Positions 39,005-46,651 of a stretch of 64,000 nt of DNA are shown here, piece after piece. Location of the stretch: positions 558,001 through 622,000 of the forward strand of contig NZ_AP022583.1 of NCBI RefSeq assembly GCF_010731635.1, given 5' to 3'. The number at the start of each line of letters is the position of its first letter. Position 1 is the first letter of the stretch. This DNA is from Mycobacterium noviomagense (GTDB taxonomy: Bacteria; Actinomycetota; Actinomycetes; Mycobacteriales; Mycobacteriaceae). The position numbers and the translations under genes are program-made. The notes beneath the pieces are model-generated. The model was not told the origin of the DNA, did not search any database, and saw only the letters and a list, made by a program, of their open reading frames with translations.

Positions 39005-39838
39005 CTAGGCGAGCCGGGTTTGTGAATCGGCCGCCGGCTCGGACGGTGTATCCGGCCGCGGGAACAGTGGCCGCAGCACCGCGGGCGGCCGGAACGGCGC
39101 CCACTCGCCGGAGGGTTGGGCCAAGCGGTCGGCGACAGCCCACACCACTGCAGGATTGTGGCCATAGCCGAAGTGGCTGCCGATCACGGCGATGTTTTCT
39201 GCACGCGGCGACTGCAGATCCAGGCAGGCCTGCCAGGCGACGACACCGTCATACCGGGAGTAGATCGATGTCGCCGGTACCGGCAAGGGCTCGGTTTCAA
39301 GATCCACCGGCGCCGACGTCCGCTCGACATGCAAGTGGGAGAACCGGTTGAAGGCGGCGCTGGCGCGGGTCTGGTTGTGATGCGTCAGGCGAAACGGCGT
39401 GCCGAGGGTAATCACCTGGCGTATGGACGACGGGCTGCGCCGCGCCATGGCCCGCGCGTAGATGCCTCCCAAGCTCCAGCCGATCACGGTGACCGGAGTG
39501 CGGTACCGCGCCTGGAGGTCCTGCAGGCGCTCCCCCATGCCGGCCACCGCTGCGGCCGTCGGGCCGATGTTGCGGCCCAGCCGCCAGCCGTGCACCCGGT
39601 ACCCGAGACGACGCAGGATGCGCCGCAGCGCCACGGTGGAGCCGTCGCCGGCCAGCAGCCCCGGCAATACCAGCACCGGGTGCCCGTCACCGGTCGGCAG
39701 CGTGTGCCGCAGCGGCAGCGTCCCGACCAGCAGCCCGAACTCGACGGCGGCCCGTGCGGGGTCGGTCAGCGACAGCGACCAGGGCGGGGCGCCGAGGCGC
39801 CGGGGGCGCTCGACGGGTTCGAATATCGCGTCAGCCAT
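39005..39838 (-). CDS. alpha/beta hydrolase, lipase-like (Rv1192 type)
   Basis: This 277-residue protein resembles M. tuberculosis Rv1192. It has the oxyanion/His-Gly region VLVLPGLLAGDGST, the nucleophile elbow IGWSLGG (catalytic Ser), an Asp in SRYDGVV and a catalytic His in GSHFGYGHNPAVVWAVADRL. The fold suggests a lipase or esterase for lipophilic esters. No signal peptide was found, so it appears cytosolic or membrane-peripheral. It is directly upstream of the acyl-CoA ligase on the same strand. Confidence 0.82.
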   Translation of the reverse strand: MADAIFEPVERPRRLGAPPWSLSLTDPARAAVEFGLLVGTLPLRHTLPTGDGHPVLVLPGLLAGDGSTVALRRILRRLGYRVHGWRLGRNIGPTAAAVAGMGERLQDLQARYRTPVTVIGWSLGGIYARAMARRSPSSIRQVITLGTPFRLTHHNQTRASAAFNRFSHLHVERTSAPVDLETEPLPVPATSIYSRYDGVVAWQACLDLQSPRAENIAVIGSHFGYGHNPAVVWAVADRLAQPSGEWAPFRPPAVLRPLFPRPDTPSEPAADSQTRLA

Positions 39839-40010
39839 ACCCGCCAGCCTGCCACCGACCCCTGGCCCCGCGCCGCAGGTTTGTACAGATGTGTCCCAGA
39901 GCGGCGTCAGCCTGGGCGGCTTGCTGCGCATCGAGACTGCGGTGCTACCGCCGAAACGGTATATACCGTCACGACTACCCACGATTGGGCGCCGTGGACA
40001 TCGACGCTCG

Positions 40011-40970
40011 TCAGCGCCGCCTTTCTGCCAGCGCTCGCAGGAAGAACATCAGGTTGGCTGGCCGCTCGGCCAGCCTGCGCACCAGATACCCGTACCACTG
40101 CCCGCCGTACGGCACGTACACCCGCACCTGGTTGCCGGCGTTGACGAGCCGCTGCTGTTCGGCGTCGCGGATGCCGTACAGCATCTGGTATTCGAAATCG
40201 CCAGCAGCACGTCCTGTTTCGTAAGCAATATCCGGCACGGCAGAGATGACGGCTGGATCATGGGTGGCCACCATCGGGTAGCCCGACCCGGCCATCAGTA
40301 CTCGAAGGCATCTCAGGTACGAGTCGGTGACGGCGGCCGGCTTGCGATAAGCCACCGACGCCGGTTCGTCGTAGGCGCCCTTGCATAACCGGATCCGTGC
40401 CCCAGCAGCAGCGAACTCGTGACAGTCGCCGAGCGTGCGCCGCAGGTATGCCTGTAGGACGACGCCCAGCCAGGGAAAGTCAGCTCGCAAATCACGGACG
40501 ATGGACAGCGTCGATTCCGTTGTGGTGTGGTCTTCAGCGTCCACCGTTACCCAGGCGCCGACCTGCCCGGCCCGCTCGCAAATGGTGTGCGCGTTCTCCA
40601 GTGCGATCTTTTCGCCGTCGCGGTCCAGCGCTTGGCCGAGTGCGGAAAGCTTGAGCGACACCTCGAGCGGCCGCACACCGTCAGCCGCGGCGTCGGGCCG
40701 CCGGCCCAGCGCGTCGAGAAGCCCGAGGTAGGCCTGCACTGTGGTGCCGGTGCCGTCGATGTCGGTGACATCCTCACCGAGATAGTCCACACTCACATAG
40801 CGCTCGGAAACGCGAAGCGCCGCAACGGCATCCAGCACGGACTCCAGCGTCTCCCCAGGCACGAACCGACGAACGACCTTGCGAGTCGCAGAAATCCGCT
40901 CGGCTGCGCGGCGCAGCCGATCGGAGCGACTGGCCGCAAGAATCACCGGGCGCACCGCCGTCGCGAACAC
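40011..40970 (-). CDS. proline dehydrogenase
   Basis: This FAD-dependent enzyme oxidises proline to pyrroline-5-carboxylate and is orthologous to M. tuberculosis Rv1188. The TIM barrel shows EVSLKLSALG, AWVTVDAEDH, QAYLRRT, RLCKGAYDEPASVAYR and FEYQMLYGIRD, with typical substrate arginines in QVRVYVPYGGQWYGYLVRRL. The start is uncertain. GTG 40970 gives 319 residues; a TTG at 41027 gives 338, but those extra residues are encoded by an intergenic repeat. The pathway partner pruA lies upstream. No ribosome site is seen at either start. Confidence 0.85.
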   Translation of the reverse strand: MFATAVRPVILAASRSDRLRRAAERISATRKVVRRFVPGETLESVLDAVAALRVSERYVSVDYLGEDVTDIDGTGTTVQAYLGLLDALGRRPDAAADGVRPLEVSLKLSALGQALDRDGEKIALENAHTICERAGQVGAWVTVDAEDHTTTESTLSIVRDLRADFPWLGVVLQAYLRRTLGDCHEFAAAGARIRLCKGAYDEPASVAYRKPAAVTDSYLRCLRVLMAGSGYPMVATHDPAVISAVPDIAYETGRAAGDFEYQMLYGIRDAEQQRLVNAGNQVRVYVPYGGQWYGYLVRRLAERPANLMFFLRALAERRR

Positions 40971-40978
40971 GCGTGGTC

Positions 40979-41077
40979 TGATGGGGGCGACCCGCTGCCG
41001 GCTTCGCCGCTCTTGCGATCGCCACAATTTGATGGGGGCGACCCGCTGGACCGGCTTCGCCGCTCTTGCGATCGCCC
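40979..41077. repeat. two tandem intergenic repeats between pruA and proline dehydrogenase
   Basis: The unit TGATGGGGGCGACCCGCTG, then CCGGCTTCGCCGC, then TCTTGCGATCGCC occurs at 40979-41023 and again at 41030-41077, the second with three extra bases (GAC) in the middle. The copies fill the whole pruA-proline dehydrogenase spacer. In the proline dehydrogenase frame they would encode the doubtful leader MWRSQERRSRQR. Confidence 0.8.
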
Positions 41078-41082
41078 CCGCA

Positions 41083-42714
41083 TCACTCGGCCGCCATGTG
41101 TGGATACCTGTGATCGGTTGCCGGTACGAACGTCTCCTTGATCGTGCGTGCCGATGTCCAGCGCAATAGATTCAGGGGCGATCCCGCTTTGTCGTTGGTG
41201 CCCGAGCCGCGCGAACCGCCGAACGGCTGCCGCCCCACCACCGCCGCCGTCGGCTTGTCGTTGATGTAGAAGTTGCCTGCCGCGAACCGCAGCCGTTCCA
41301 GCGCCACCGACACCGCGTCGCGGTCGTCGGCGATGACCGCGCCGGTCAACGCGTACCGTGACCCGGTGTCGATCACCTCCAGGATCCGCTCGTACTGGTC
41401 GTCGGGGTAGACGTGCACCGACAGGATCGGCCCGAAGTACTCGGTCGCGAATGCCTCGTCGGTCGGGTCGTCGCCGAGCAACACGGTGGGCCGCACGAAA
41501 TAGCCTTCGCTGTCGTCGTATTCGCCGCCGACCGCAATCGTGACACCGGCCGCACCTTTCGCGCGTTCGATCGCCTTGACATTCTTGGTGAAGGCTCGCC
41601 GGTCGATCAACGCGCCGCCGTAGTTGGACAAGTCGGTGATGTCGCCATAGCGCAATTGCGCGGTGGCAGCCAGGAACTCGTCACCCATCTTTTGCCACAC
41701 CGAGCGCGGGACGAACGCGCGAGACGCCGCCGAGCACTTCTGCCCCTGGTAGTCGAATGCGCCGCGAATCAGCACGGTGCGCAACACGTCCGGTCGCGCG
41801 GAGGCATGCGCCACCACGAAATCCTTGCCGCCGGTCTCCCCGACCAGCCTCGGGTAGCTATGGTAACGCTCGATGTTCGCGCCCACCTCCCGCCACAAGT
41901 GCTGGAAGGTGGCCGTCGACCCGGTGAAGTGGATACCGGCTAGCCGCGGATCCGCCAGTGCCACATCGGAAACCGCATACCCGTCGCCGGTTACCAGGTT
42001 GATTACGCCAGGCGGCAACCCGGCGGCCTCGAGCAGCTGCATAGTCAGATAGGCAGCCAGAGTTTGGGTGATCGACGGCTTCCACACCACGGTGTTGCCC
42101 ATCAGCGCCGGCGCCGTCGGCAGATTGCCGGCGATCGAGGAGAAGTTGAACGGGGTGATCGCGTAGACGAAACCGTCCAGCGGTCGGTAGTCCATCCGGT
42201 TCCACTCACCGCGGACGCTCAGGGGCTGCTGTGCCATGATCTGGCGGGCGAACGCGACGTTGAACCGCCAGAAGTCGATCAGCTCGCACGGGGCGTCGAT
42301 CTCGGCTTGGTACACGGTTTTGGATTGCCCGAGCATGGTTGCGGCGGCGATCTTTTCCCGCCACGGGCCGGCCAGCAGCTCGGCGGCGCGCAGAAAGACT
42401 GCAGCGCGCTCGTCGAAAGGCGTTGCAGCCCAAGCATCTTTAGCAGCCATAGCGGCTTCGATCGCGGCCGCCGCATCGGCGTGGGTGACGTTGCTCAGCG
42501 TGCCCAGCTTCTGGGAGTGCCGGTGTGGCTGCACCACGTCGATGCGTTCACCCTCACCCATCCGATGGGTACCGCCGATGACGTGGGGCAGATCGATCGG
42601 ATGGTCGGCCAAGGCGGTCAGCGCGGCGCGCAGCCGGGTGCGTTCCGGGGAATCGGGAGCATAGTCGTGCACCGGCTCGTTGGCCGGTACGGGTACATCC
42701 GTGACGGCGTCCAT
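41083..42714 (-). CDS. pruA: 1-pyrroline-5-carboxylate dehydrogenase
   Basis: This 543-residue aldehyde dehydrogenase-fold enzyme converts the proline-derived semialdehyde to glutamate with NAD+. The catalytic Cys lies in GQKCSAASRAF, the NAD-binding loop FTGSTATFQHLW is near 279, and LVGETGGKDFVV supplies the general-base Glu. The length equals M. tuberculosis Rv1187 (RocA/PruA). It is upstream of proline dehydrogenase on one strand. The divergent proline-responsive activator gene PruC (Rv1186c), which sits next to it in M. tuberculosis, is not present here. Confidence 0.95.
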   Translation of the reverse strand: MDAVTDVPVPANEPVHDYAPDSPERTRLRAALTALADHPIDLPHVIGGTHRMGEGERIDVVQPHRHSQKLGTLSNVTHADAAAAIEAAMAAKDAWAATPFDERAAVFLRAAELLAGPWREKIAAATMLGQSKTVYQAEIDAPCELIDFWRFNVAFARQIMAQQPLSVRGEWNRMDYRPLDGFVYAITPFNFSSIAGNLPTAPALMGNTVVWKPSITQTLAAYLTMQLLEAAGLPPGVINLVTGDGYAVSDVALADPRLAGIHFTGSTATFQHLWREVGANIERYHSYPRLVGETGGKDFVVAHASARPDVLRTVLIRGAFDYQGQKCSAASRAFVPRSVWQKMGDEFLAATAQLRYGDITDLSNYGGALIDRRAFTKNVKAIERAKGAAGVTIAVGGEYDDSEGYFVRPTVLLGDDPTDEAFATEYFGPILSVHVYPDDQYERILEVIDTGSRYALTGAVIADDRDAVSVALERLRFAAGNFYINDKPTAAVVGRQPFGGSRGSGTNDKAGSPLNLLRWTSARTIKETFVPATDHRYPHMAAE

Positions 42715-42796
42715 CCTGTCAGCATCCCCCTGCGACGAGCTGCGCGCGAGTGGAAACGCGAGTGGAAACCTTCCCGCCTCGGCAGGATGGCCCGGA

Positions 42797-44074
42797 CTAC
42801 CGACTGCGGGCAGCGGCGCCGGGCCGCGTCACGCCCGTGTCGGCGTGATCGGACGCGTAGATCTCGGCGAGGAACTGTTCAACCGCCACCGCTGCATGCT
42901 TGGCGCGCACGGAGCCGAAGATGTCAAAGGCGTGCTGGGCGAAAGGCAGCTCGGCGTAGACGACAGGTTGGCGGCTGACCTCGCGTAGGCGGGCGCTGAA
43001 GTTGCGGGCCTGTTCGACGGGAATCAACGAGTCGTTGCTGCCATGCAGCAGGAAAAACGGTGGGGCGTCGGCAGATACATAGGTTATCGGCGAGGCGGCG
43101 CGGAATGCTTCATTGATTTCCGCCCGCGTCCGCTTGAACACGTACTTGCCCAACATCGGGGCCATTTGCGGGTGCACGGAATCACTGCGGGTGAAGTCGT
43201 AGACGCCGTAGAACGGCACCGCCGCCCGCACGCTGGTGTCGGCGTCTTCGAAACCCGGTTGAAACTGTGGGTTGTTCGCGGTGACCGCGGCCAACGCGGA
43301 CAGGTGTCCGCCCGCCGAGCCACCGGTGATGGCGACCCACTCGGGGTCGCCGCCGTACTCGGCGATGTGCTCCTTGATCCAAGCCAGCGCACGCTTTACA
43401 TCGACGAGGTGATCAGGCCACGTCGAGCGGGGGCTCAGCCGATAGTTGATCGCGACACAAACCCACCCCAACTCGGCCAGATGACTCATCAACGGATACG
43501 CCTGGTGGCGTTTGCCGCCCAGCATCCAGGCGCCGCCGGGAACCTGCAGCAGCACAGGTGCCCGTCCGCCCGGATCGAGATCGCGACGCCGCCAGATGTC
43601 GAGGTGGTTCCGGGAACCGTAAGGGCCATAACTGATGTCCGTGTCGTGCGCGTAGTCCCGATAAATCCGGAACATGCGGATCACACCGGGAGTTTTAGCT
43701 GTGCCCGCACCTGCCGGCCGCTTCCACAGATCGCCGGACTCAGTGCGGCGCTCGCTTCCCAACCCTTCATCGAGCGCCGCAGTGAGCGGCGTGTTGGCGC
43801 TTCGGCCGATGCGATGCAAGCCCAGGAGCCCCAGCGTGGAGATGCCCGAAACCAGCGAGCTGAACAACCGGATGCGAGGTGACAGCCGCCGCCACATTGC
43901 GCCGATCATCGCCAGATGGACGCCAAGCACCTGCAAAGGAAGTTCTGACGCGAACACGCCAAAGCTGAACGCGAACAGCGAGGGATAGCCGCGCTTGGTC
44001 AGCGGCCGGTAACCGTTGGCCGTGGTCACGAGTCCGGCTAGTGAGCTCACCACCGCTATCAGTCGCTTCAGCAC
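42797..44074 (-). CDS. HSL-type esterase (LipC/LipO-like)
   Basis: This 425-residue hydrolase has three weak membrane-type segments in its N-terminal 110 residues, then a GMxx-family esterase fold. It shows VPGGAWMLGGKRH (oxyanion hole), ITGGSAGGHLSAL (nucleophile Ser), HGSNDSLIPVEQA (catalytic Asp) and FAQHAFD (catalytic His). It resembles the mycobacterial LipC/LipO/LipM group, which act on short- to medium-chain esters at the cell surface. It replaces the genes expected beside pruA in M. tuberculosis. It is 66 bases downstream of another hydrolase gene, with a strong hairpin between. Confidence 0.82.
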   Translation of the reverse strand: MLKRLIAVVSSLAGLVTTANGYRPLTKRGYPSLFAFSFGVFASELPLQVLGVHLAMIGAMWRRLSPRIRLFSSLVSGISTLGLLGLHRIGRSANTPLTAALDEGLGSERRTESGDLWKRPAGAGTAKTPGVIRMFRIYRDYAHDTDISYGPYGSRNHLDIWRRRDLDPGGRAPVLLQVPGGAWMLGGKRHQAYPLMSHLAELGWVCVAINYRLSPRSTWPDHLVDVKRALAWIKEHIAEYGGDPEWVAITGGSAGGHLSALAAVTANNPQFQPGFEDADTSVRAAVPFYGVYDFTRSDSVHPQMAPMLGKYVFKRTRAEINEAFRAASPITYVSADAPPFFLLHGSNDSLIPVEQARNFSARLREVSRQPVVYAELPFAQHAFDIFGSVRAKHAAVAVEQFLAEIYASDHADTGVTRPGAAARSR

Positions 44075-44113
44075 AAGTCACTCCCATCGACCGCACGCAT
44101 GACGTAACCATCC

Positions 44114-44136
44114 GCTCGGTTGGCATCCAACTGAGC
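44114..44136. terminator. hairpin between two hydrolase genes
   Basis: GCTCGGTTGG, CAT, CCAACTGAGC folds into a 10-base-pair stem (one G-T pair) with a three-base loop. It starts four bases after the stop codon of the upstream minus-strand gene and ends 40 bases before the downstream start. No U-tract follows, so termination would be non-canonical; it could also be an operator for the downstream esterase. Confidence 0.45.
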
Positions 44137-44140
44137 CACC

Positions 44141-45325
44141 CTAGCTGCCGAGCGAACTTGGCTGCTCCGCCGGACTGACGGTGCGGATCCACGACAGGAT
44201 GGTGCGAACGCAGGCGCCGATGTTGCCGATCTGGCAGTGGTTGCTCGCCTGTTCGGCGGCGGTGAAGACCCGGGTGGTCACCGAGCGCGCATTTGTGAGG
44301 TTGCGCGCCTGACGGTGCAACTGAGGCAGCGGCACGTAGTGGTCGTCCGCTCCGGCGATGAGCAGCACGTCGGCCCTCACCCGCCCGGAGACCTTTCGGG
44401 TAGTCACTGCGCGGGCGGAGGCGAAAAAGTCGTACGGCGTCGCGGTCCCGGTGATGTGCATGCCCTGCCACAGCCCCCACCGGGAGACCGGGCTGCGGGC
44501 CGCTCCGATACTCGCCAAAGCGTTGAGGATGCGGCGGGCGCGGAGCGTCAGCAGGGCACGGATCACGGGTGCGGCGCCCGGTGCGATTTGCCGCCCGATG
44601 ACCTCGAGGAAGTCGTCCAGGATGTCCCATGCGACCGCGCGGCGAATGCGGGTTTCGAATGCGGCGGCGCGGATCACCAGCCCGCCGCCGAGCGAGATGC
44701 CGATCGCGGTCACGTCGTCGAGACCGTAGTGGTCGAGGACCGCGGCGACCGGCCGCTCCCATTCGTGGGTGAAGACCAGGCCGGCGTCTTCGAGGGCACT
44801 GCCTTGCCCGGGGCCTTCGAACGTCACCACCCGATGCCCCGTCGCCGCTATCGCGGTGAGCATCGGCAAGAACTCCTCGATGTAGCTGTCGAAGCCACCG
44901 AACACCACCACCGGCGGGCCCGAAGCATGCTCGGGTCGCAGATCGTAGGCAGGCAACCACGCCCCGTCATAGGGGATGCGCTCGGGCTGAACGCTGAAGT
45001 GCTCGCGCATCGTCGCCAGGAAGCGTGCCCGGGCTGCGGCCTTACGCGGATCCTGCGGCGGGATGAAGAACTCCGCCGCCCGGTCGTAGTAGGCGGCCGC
45101 GAGCGCTCGGCCCTCGGCGCGAACTCGGTTCGCCAACGCCAGAAACGCCGCAACCCAGTCCTCGTAGCTTCGCACGTCGCGTACCGCCTCTGCGATTTCG
45201 TCGCGGGCCTCGGGGCCGATCCATTCGAGCCAGCGGTTGCACTGGAAGTTCAGGCTGCGGTCGGGGTGGAACTCGTGGTACCCCGACGCGGGGCCCTGCA
45301 GGTTGAAGGCTGGCTGGTTGGTCAT
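44141..45325 (-). CDS. alpha/beta hydrolase (FrsA/DHPON-hydrolase-like)
   Basis: This 394-residue protein has a helical N-terminal cap (about 30-135) before an alpha/beta hydrolase core: VVVFGGFDSYIEEFL, FEGPGQG, GISLGGG with the nucleophile Ser, LLIAGADDHYVP with the Asp and NHCQIGN with the His. This cap-plus-core arrangement is seen in FrsA-like and 2,6-dihydropseudooxynicotine C-C hydrolases, so a carbon-carbon or ester bond may be cut. The ATG at 45325 faces a divergent TetR gene across two strong palindromes, which almost certainly regulate it. I recall no counterpart at this locus in M. tuberculosis. Confidence 0.82.
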   Translation of the reverse strand: MTNQPAFNLQGPASGYHEFHPDRSLNFQCNRWLEWIGPEARDEIAEAVRDVRSYEDWVAAFLALANRVRAEGRALAAAYYDRAAEFFIPPQDPRKAAARARFLATMREHFSVQPERIPYDGAWLPAYDLRPEHASGPPVVVFGGFDSYIEEFLPMLTAIAATGHRVVTFEGPGQGSALEDAGLVFTHEWERPVAAVLDHYGLDDVTAIGISLGGGLVIRAAAFETRIRRAVAWDILDDFLEVIGRQIAPGAAPVIRALLTLRARRILNALASIGAARSPVSRWGLWQGMHITGTATPYDFFASARAVTTRKVSGRVRADVLLIAGADDHYVPLPQLHRQARNLTNARSVTTRVFTAAEQASNHCQIGNIGACVRTILSWIRTVSPAEQPSSLGS

Positions 45326-45334
45326 GACTGCTCC

Positions 45335-45356
45335 TATCGCAGGACTACTTGCGATA
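45335..45356. promoter_or_regulatory. TetR-type operator 1 (22-base palindrome)
   Basis: TATCGCA, GGACTAC, TTGCGATA: an inverted repeat with one mismatch from the ideal. It starts 10 bases upstream of the hydrolase ATG (45325, minus strand), so binding would overlap its ribosome site or promoter. Confidence 0.8.
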
Positions 45357-45377
45357 CCGTAGCGCTGAGCCATCCGG

Positions 45378-45399
45378 TATCGCAAGTGCTCTTGCGATA
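45378..45399. promoter_or_regulatory. TetR-type operator 2 (perfect 22-base palindrome)
   Basis: TATCGCAA, GTGCTC, TTGCGATA is perfect. Its centre is 43 bases from the centre of operator 1, about four helical turns. It ends 12 bases before the TetR ATG at 45412. The inner halves of the two operators also form a 13-base inverted repeat (45347-45359 against 45375-45387). Confidence 0.85.
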
Positions 45400-45411
45400 T
45401 GGTGGTCGGCG

Positions 45412-45996
45412 ATGAAGGCAACCACCGCCAAGTTGGGCCGGCGAGGCGCGGCTGTGCGTGCGGCCGTGCTCGAGGCGACGGTCGCCGAGTTGGTCGACCA
45501 CGGCATCGACGGGGTGACCGTGGCCGCCGTGGCGGCACGCGCCGGAGTGCACGAAACCTCGGTCTACCGCCGCTGGCGCACCCGAGAAGACCTCATCGTT
45601 GACGCATTGCTTGACCGCAGCGAGACGCACATCCCGGTACCGGACACCGGATCGCTGCGAGGTGACCTGATCGAGCTGGCCCGCCGGGTGATTGGTTACC
45701 TGTCGTCGCGCATCGGCGCAGCGTTGGTGCGGATGAGCACATTGATCGTCGCGGACAAGTACCTCGACCAGGCGCGTGCCAACTTCCTGTCATCGCGGCT
45801 CGCCGCAACACGTGTGGTGGTGGACCGGGCAATCGAGCGCGGCGAGTTGCCCCCCGGCACGGACGCCGGGCTCGTCCTTGAAATGCTGGTGGCGCCGCTG
45901 CACATGCGGACGATCATGACCGGGGAACCACTGACCGACGACCTGCCCGAGCGGCTGGTCGACATCCTGCTCGACGGGCTGCGGCCGCGGCGGTAA
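45412..45996 (+). CDS. TetR family regulator divergent to the hydrolase
   Basis: This 194-residue TetR protein has an N-terminal HTH (about 12-58: AVRAAVLEATVAELVDHGID then AARAGVHETSVYRRW) and a TetR_C-type helical core. It is separated from the divergent hydrolase by 86 bases that hold two copies of one palindrome, the classic layout of a repressor that controls its neighbour and itself. The ATG at 45412 was chosen over an in-frame upstream start because that one would lie inside the operators. The effector is probably the hydrolase substrate or a precursor. Confidence 0.9.
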   Translation: MKATTAKLGRRGAAVRAAVLEATVAELVDHGIDGVTVAAVAARAGVHETSVYRRWRTREDLIVDALLDRSETHIPVPDTGSLRGDLIELARRVIGYLSSRIGAALVRMSTLIVADKYLDQARANFLSSRLAATRVVVDRAIERGELPPGTDAGLVLEMLVAPLHMRTIMTGEPLTDDLPERLVDILLDGLRPRR

Positions 45997-46043
45997 CGGC
46001 CGCTCGATCGACACCGGAATTCGGCCTCCAGGCCTTCCTGTCA

Positions 46044-46538
46044 ATGCAGCAGGCGGAGCAAAATTGGCGCATGGAGCGGTCTGAGAAGACCATTACCCGC
46101 GGCTGGCTGGCCGTGCTGATCGGGACCGCGCTGCTGGTCGGTGGTCTCGTCGCGTTGTGCTTTCCCGTCTTCCTCGGCTCGTACGACAAGTACGGCCTCC
46201 AGATCAAGTGCGGCAACGGCTATCACGCTGAGTTGCTGCAAGCATCGCTCGACGACCAGGAATCGGCGTCCGCGCCAACCCACCCGGCAACCAGCTATGT
46301 CGATCAGTGCAACAGCGCCCTGGCGCACCGACGCGCCTGGATCGTCCCGGTGGCGGTCGCCGGCGCGCTCATCCTGGTTCCCGATCTGGTGGCCTGGGCC
46401 CGCGGCGGGTCAACCCAACCGGCTGCTGGGCCCCACGAGTGGTCGCCCGAACCGACCGAAACAGAGTTGCACGAAGCTGCGTTGCTGGATCGCCGGTGGC
46501 GATCACACCGGCCGCGACCATCAGACACCACCTTGTGA
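46044..46538 (+). CDS. small membrane protein with two transmembrane helices
   Basis: This 164-residue protein has transmembrane helices at about 21-44 and 98-117. Between them an external loop holds two cysteines (IKCGNGYH and VDQCNSAL) that could form a disulfide, then a charged C-terminal tail. No family was recognised. The start is ATG 46044 or ATG 46071 (MERSEKT). It follows the TetR gene by 47 bases on the same strand and could be cotranscribed with it. Confidence 0.65.
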   Translation: MQQAEQNWRMERSEKTITRGWLAVLIGTALLVGGLVALCFPVFLGSYDKYGLQIKCGNGYHAELLQASLDDQESASAPTHPATSYVDQCNSALAHRRAWIVPVAVAGALILVPDLVAWARGGSTQPAAGPHEWSPEPTETELHEAALLDRRWRSHRPRPSDTTL

Positions 46539-46615
46539 CGCGACCGCACGTGCGTCTGGGCGGACCTTTGCACCGACTGCCGTCCCGCGCGAAAACCCAA
46601 GCACTGCACCGTTAT

Positions 46616-46651
46616 TAGTTCGACACCAGCATTCCAATCGTCGTCGAACTA
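46616..46651. terminator. possible bidirectional terminator
   Basis: TAGTTCGAC (46616-46624) and GTCGAACTA (46643-46651) form a perfect 9-base stem with an 18-base loop in the gap between two convergent genes. The right arm includes the stop codon of the minus-strand transporter. No U-tract is present on either strand. Confidence 0.4.

Noticed and set aside
37383..39008. 541-residue plus-strand frame opposite the acyl-CoA ligase
   Set aside because: The ligase motifs are complete on the minus strand and the antisense frame shows no domain or start signal.
42730..42775. direct repeat GCGAGTGGAAAC after the pruA start as a regulatory site
   Set aside because: Two adjacent 12-base copies only, more likely a small slippage duplication than a binding site.
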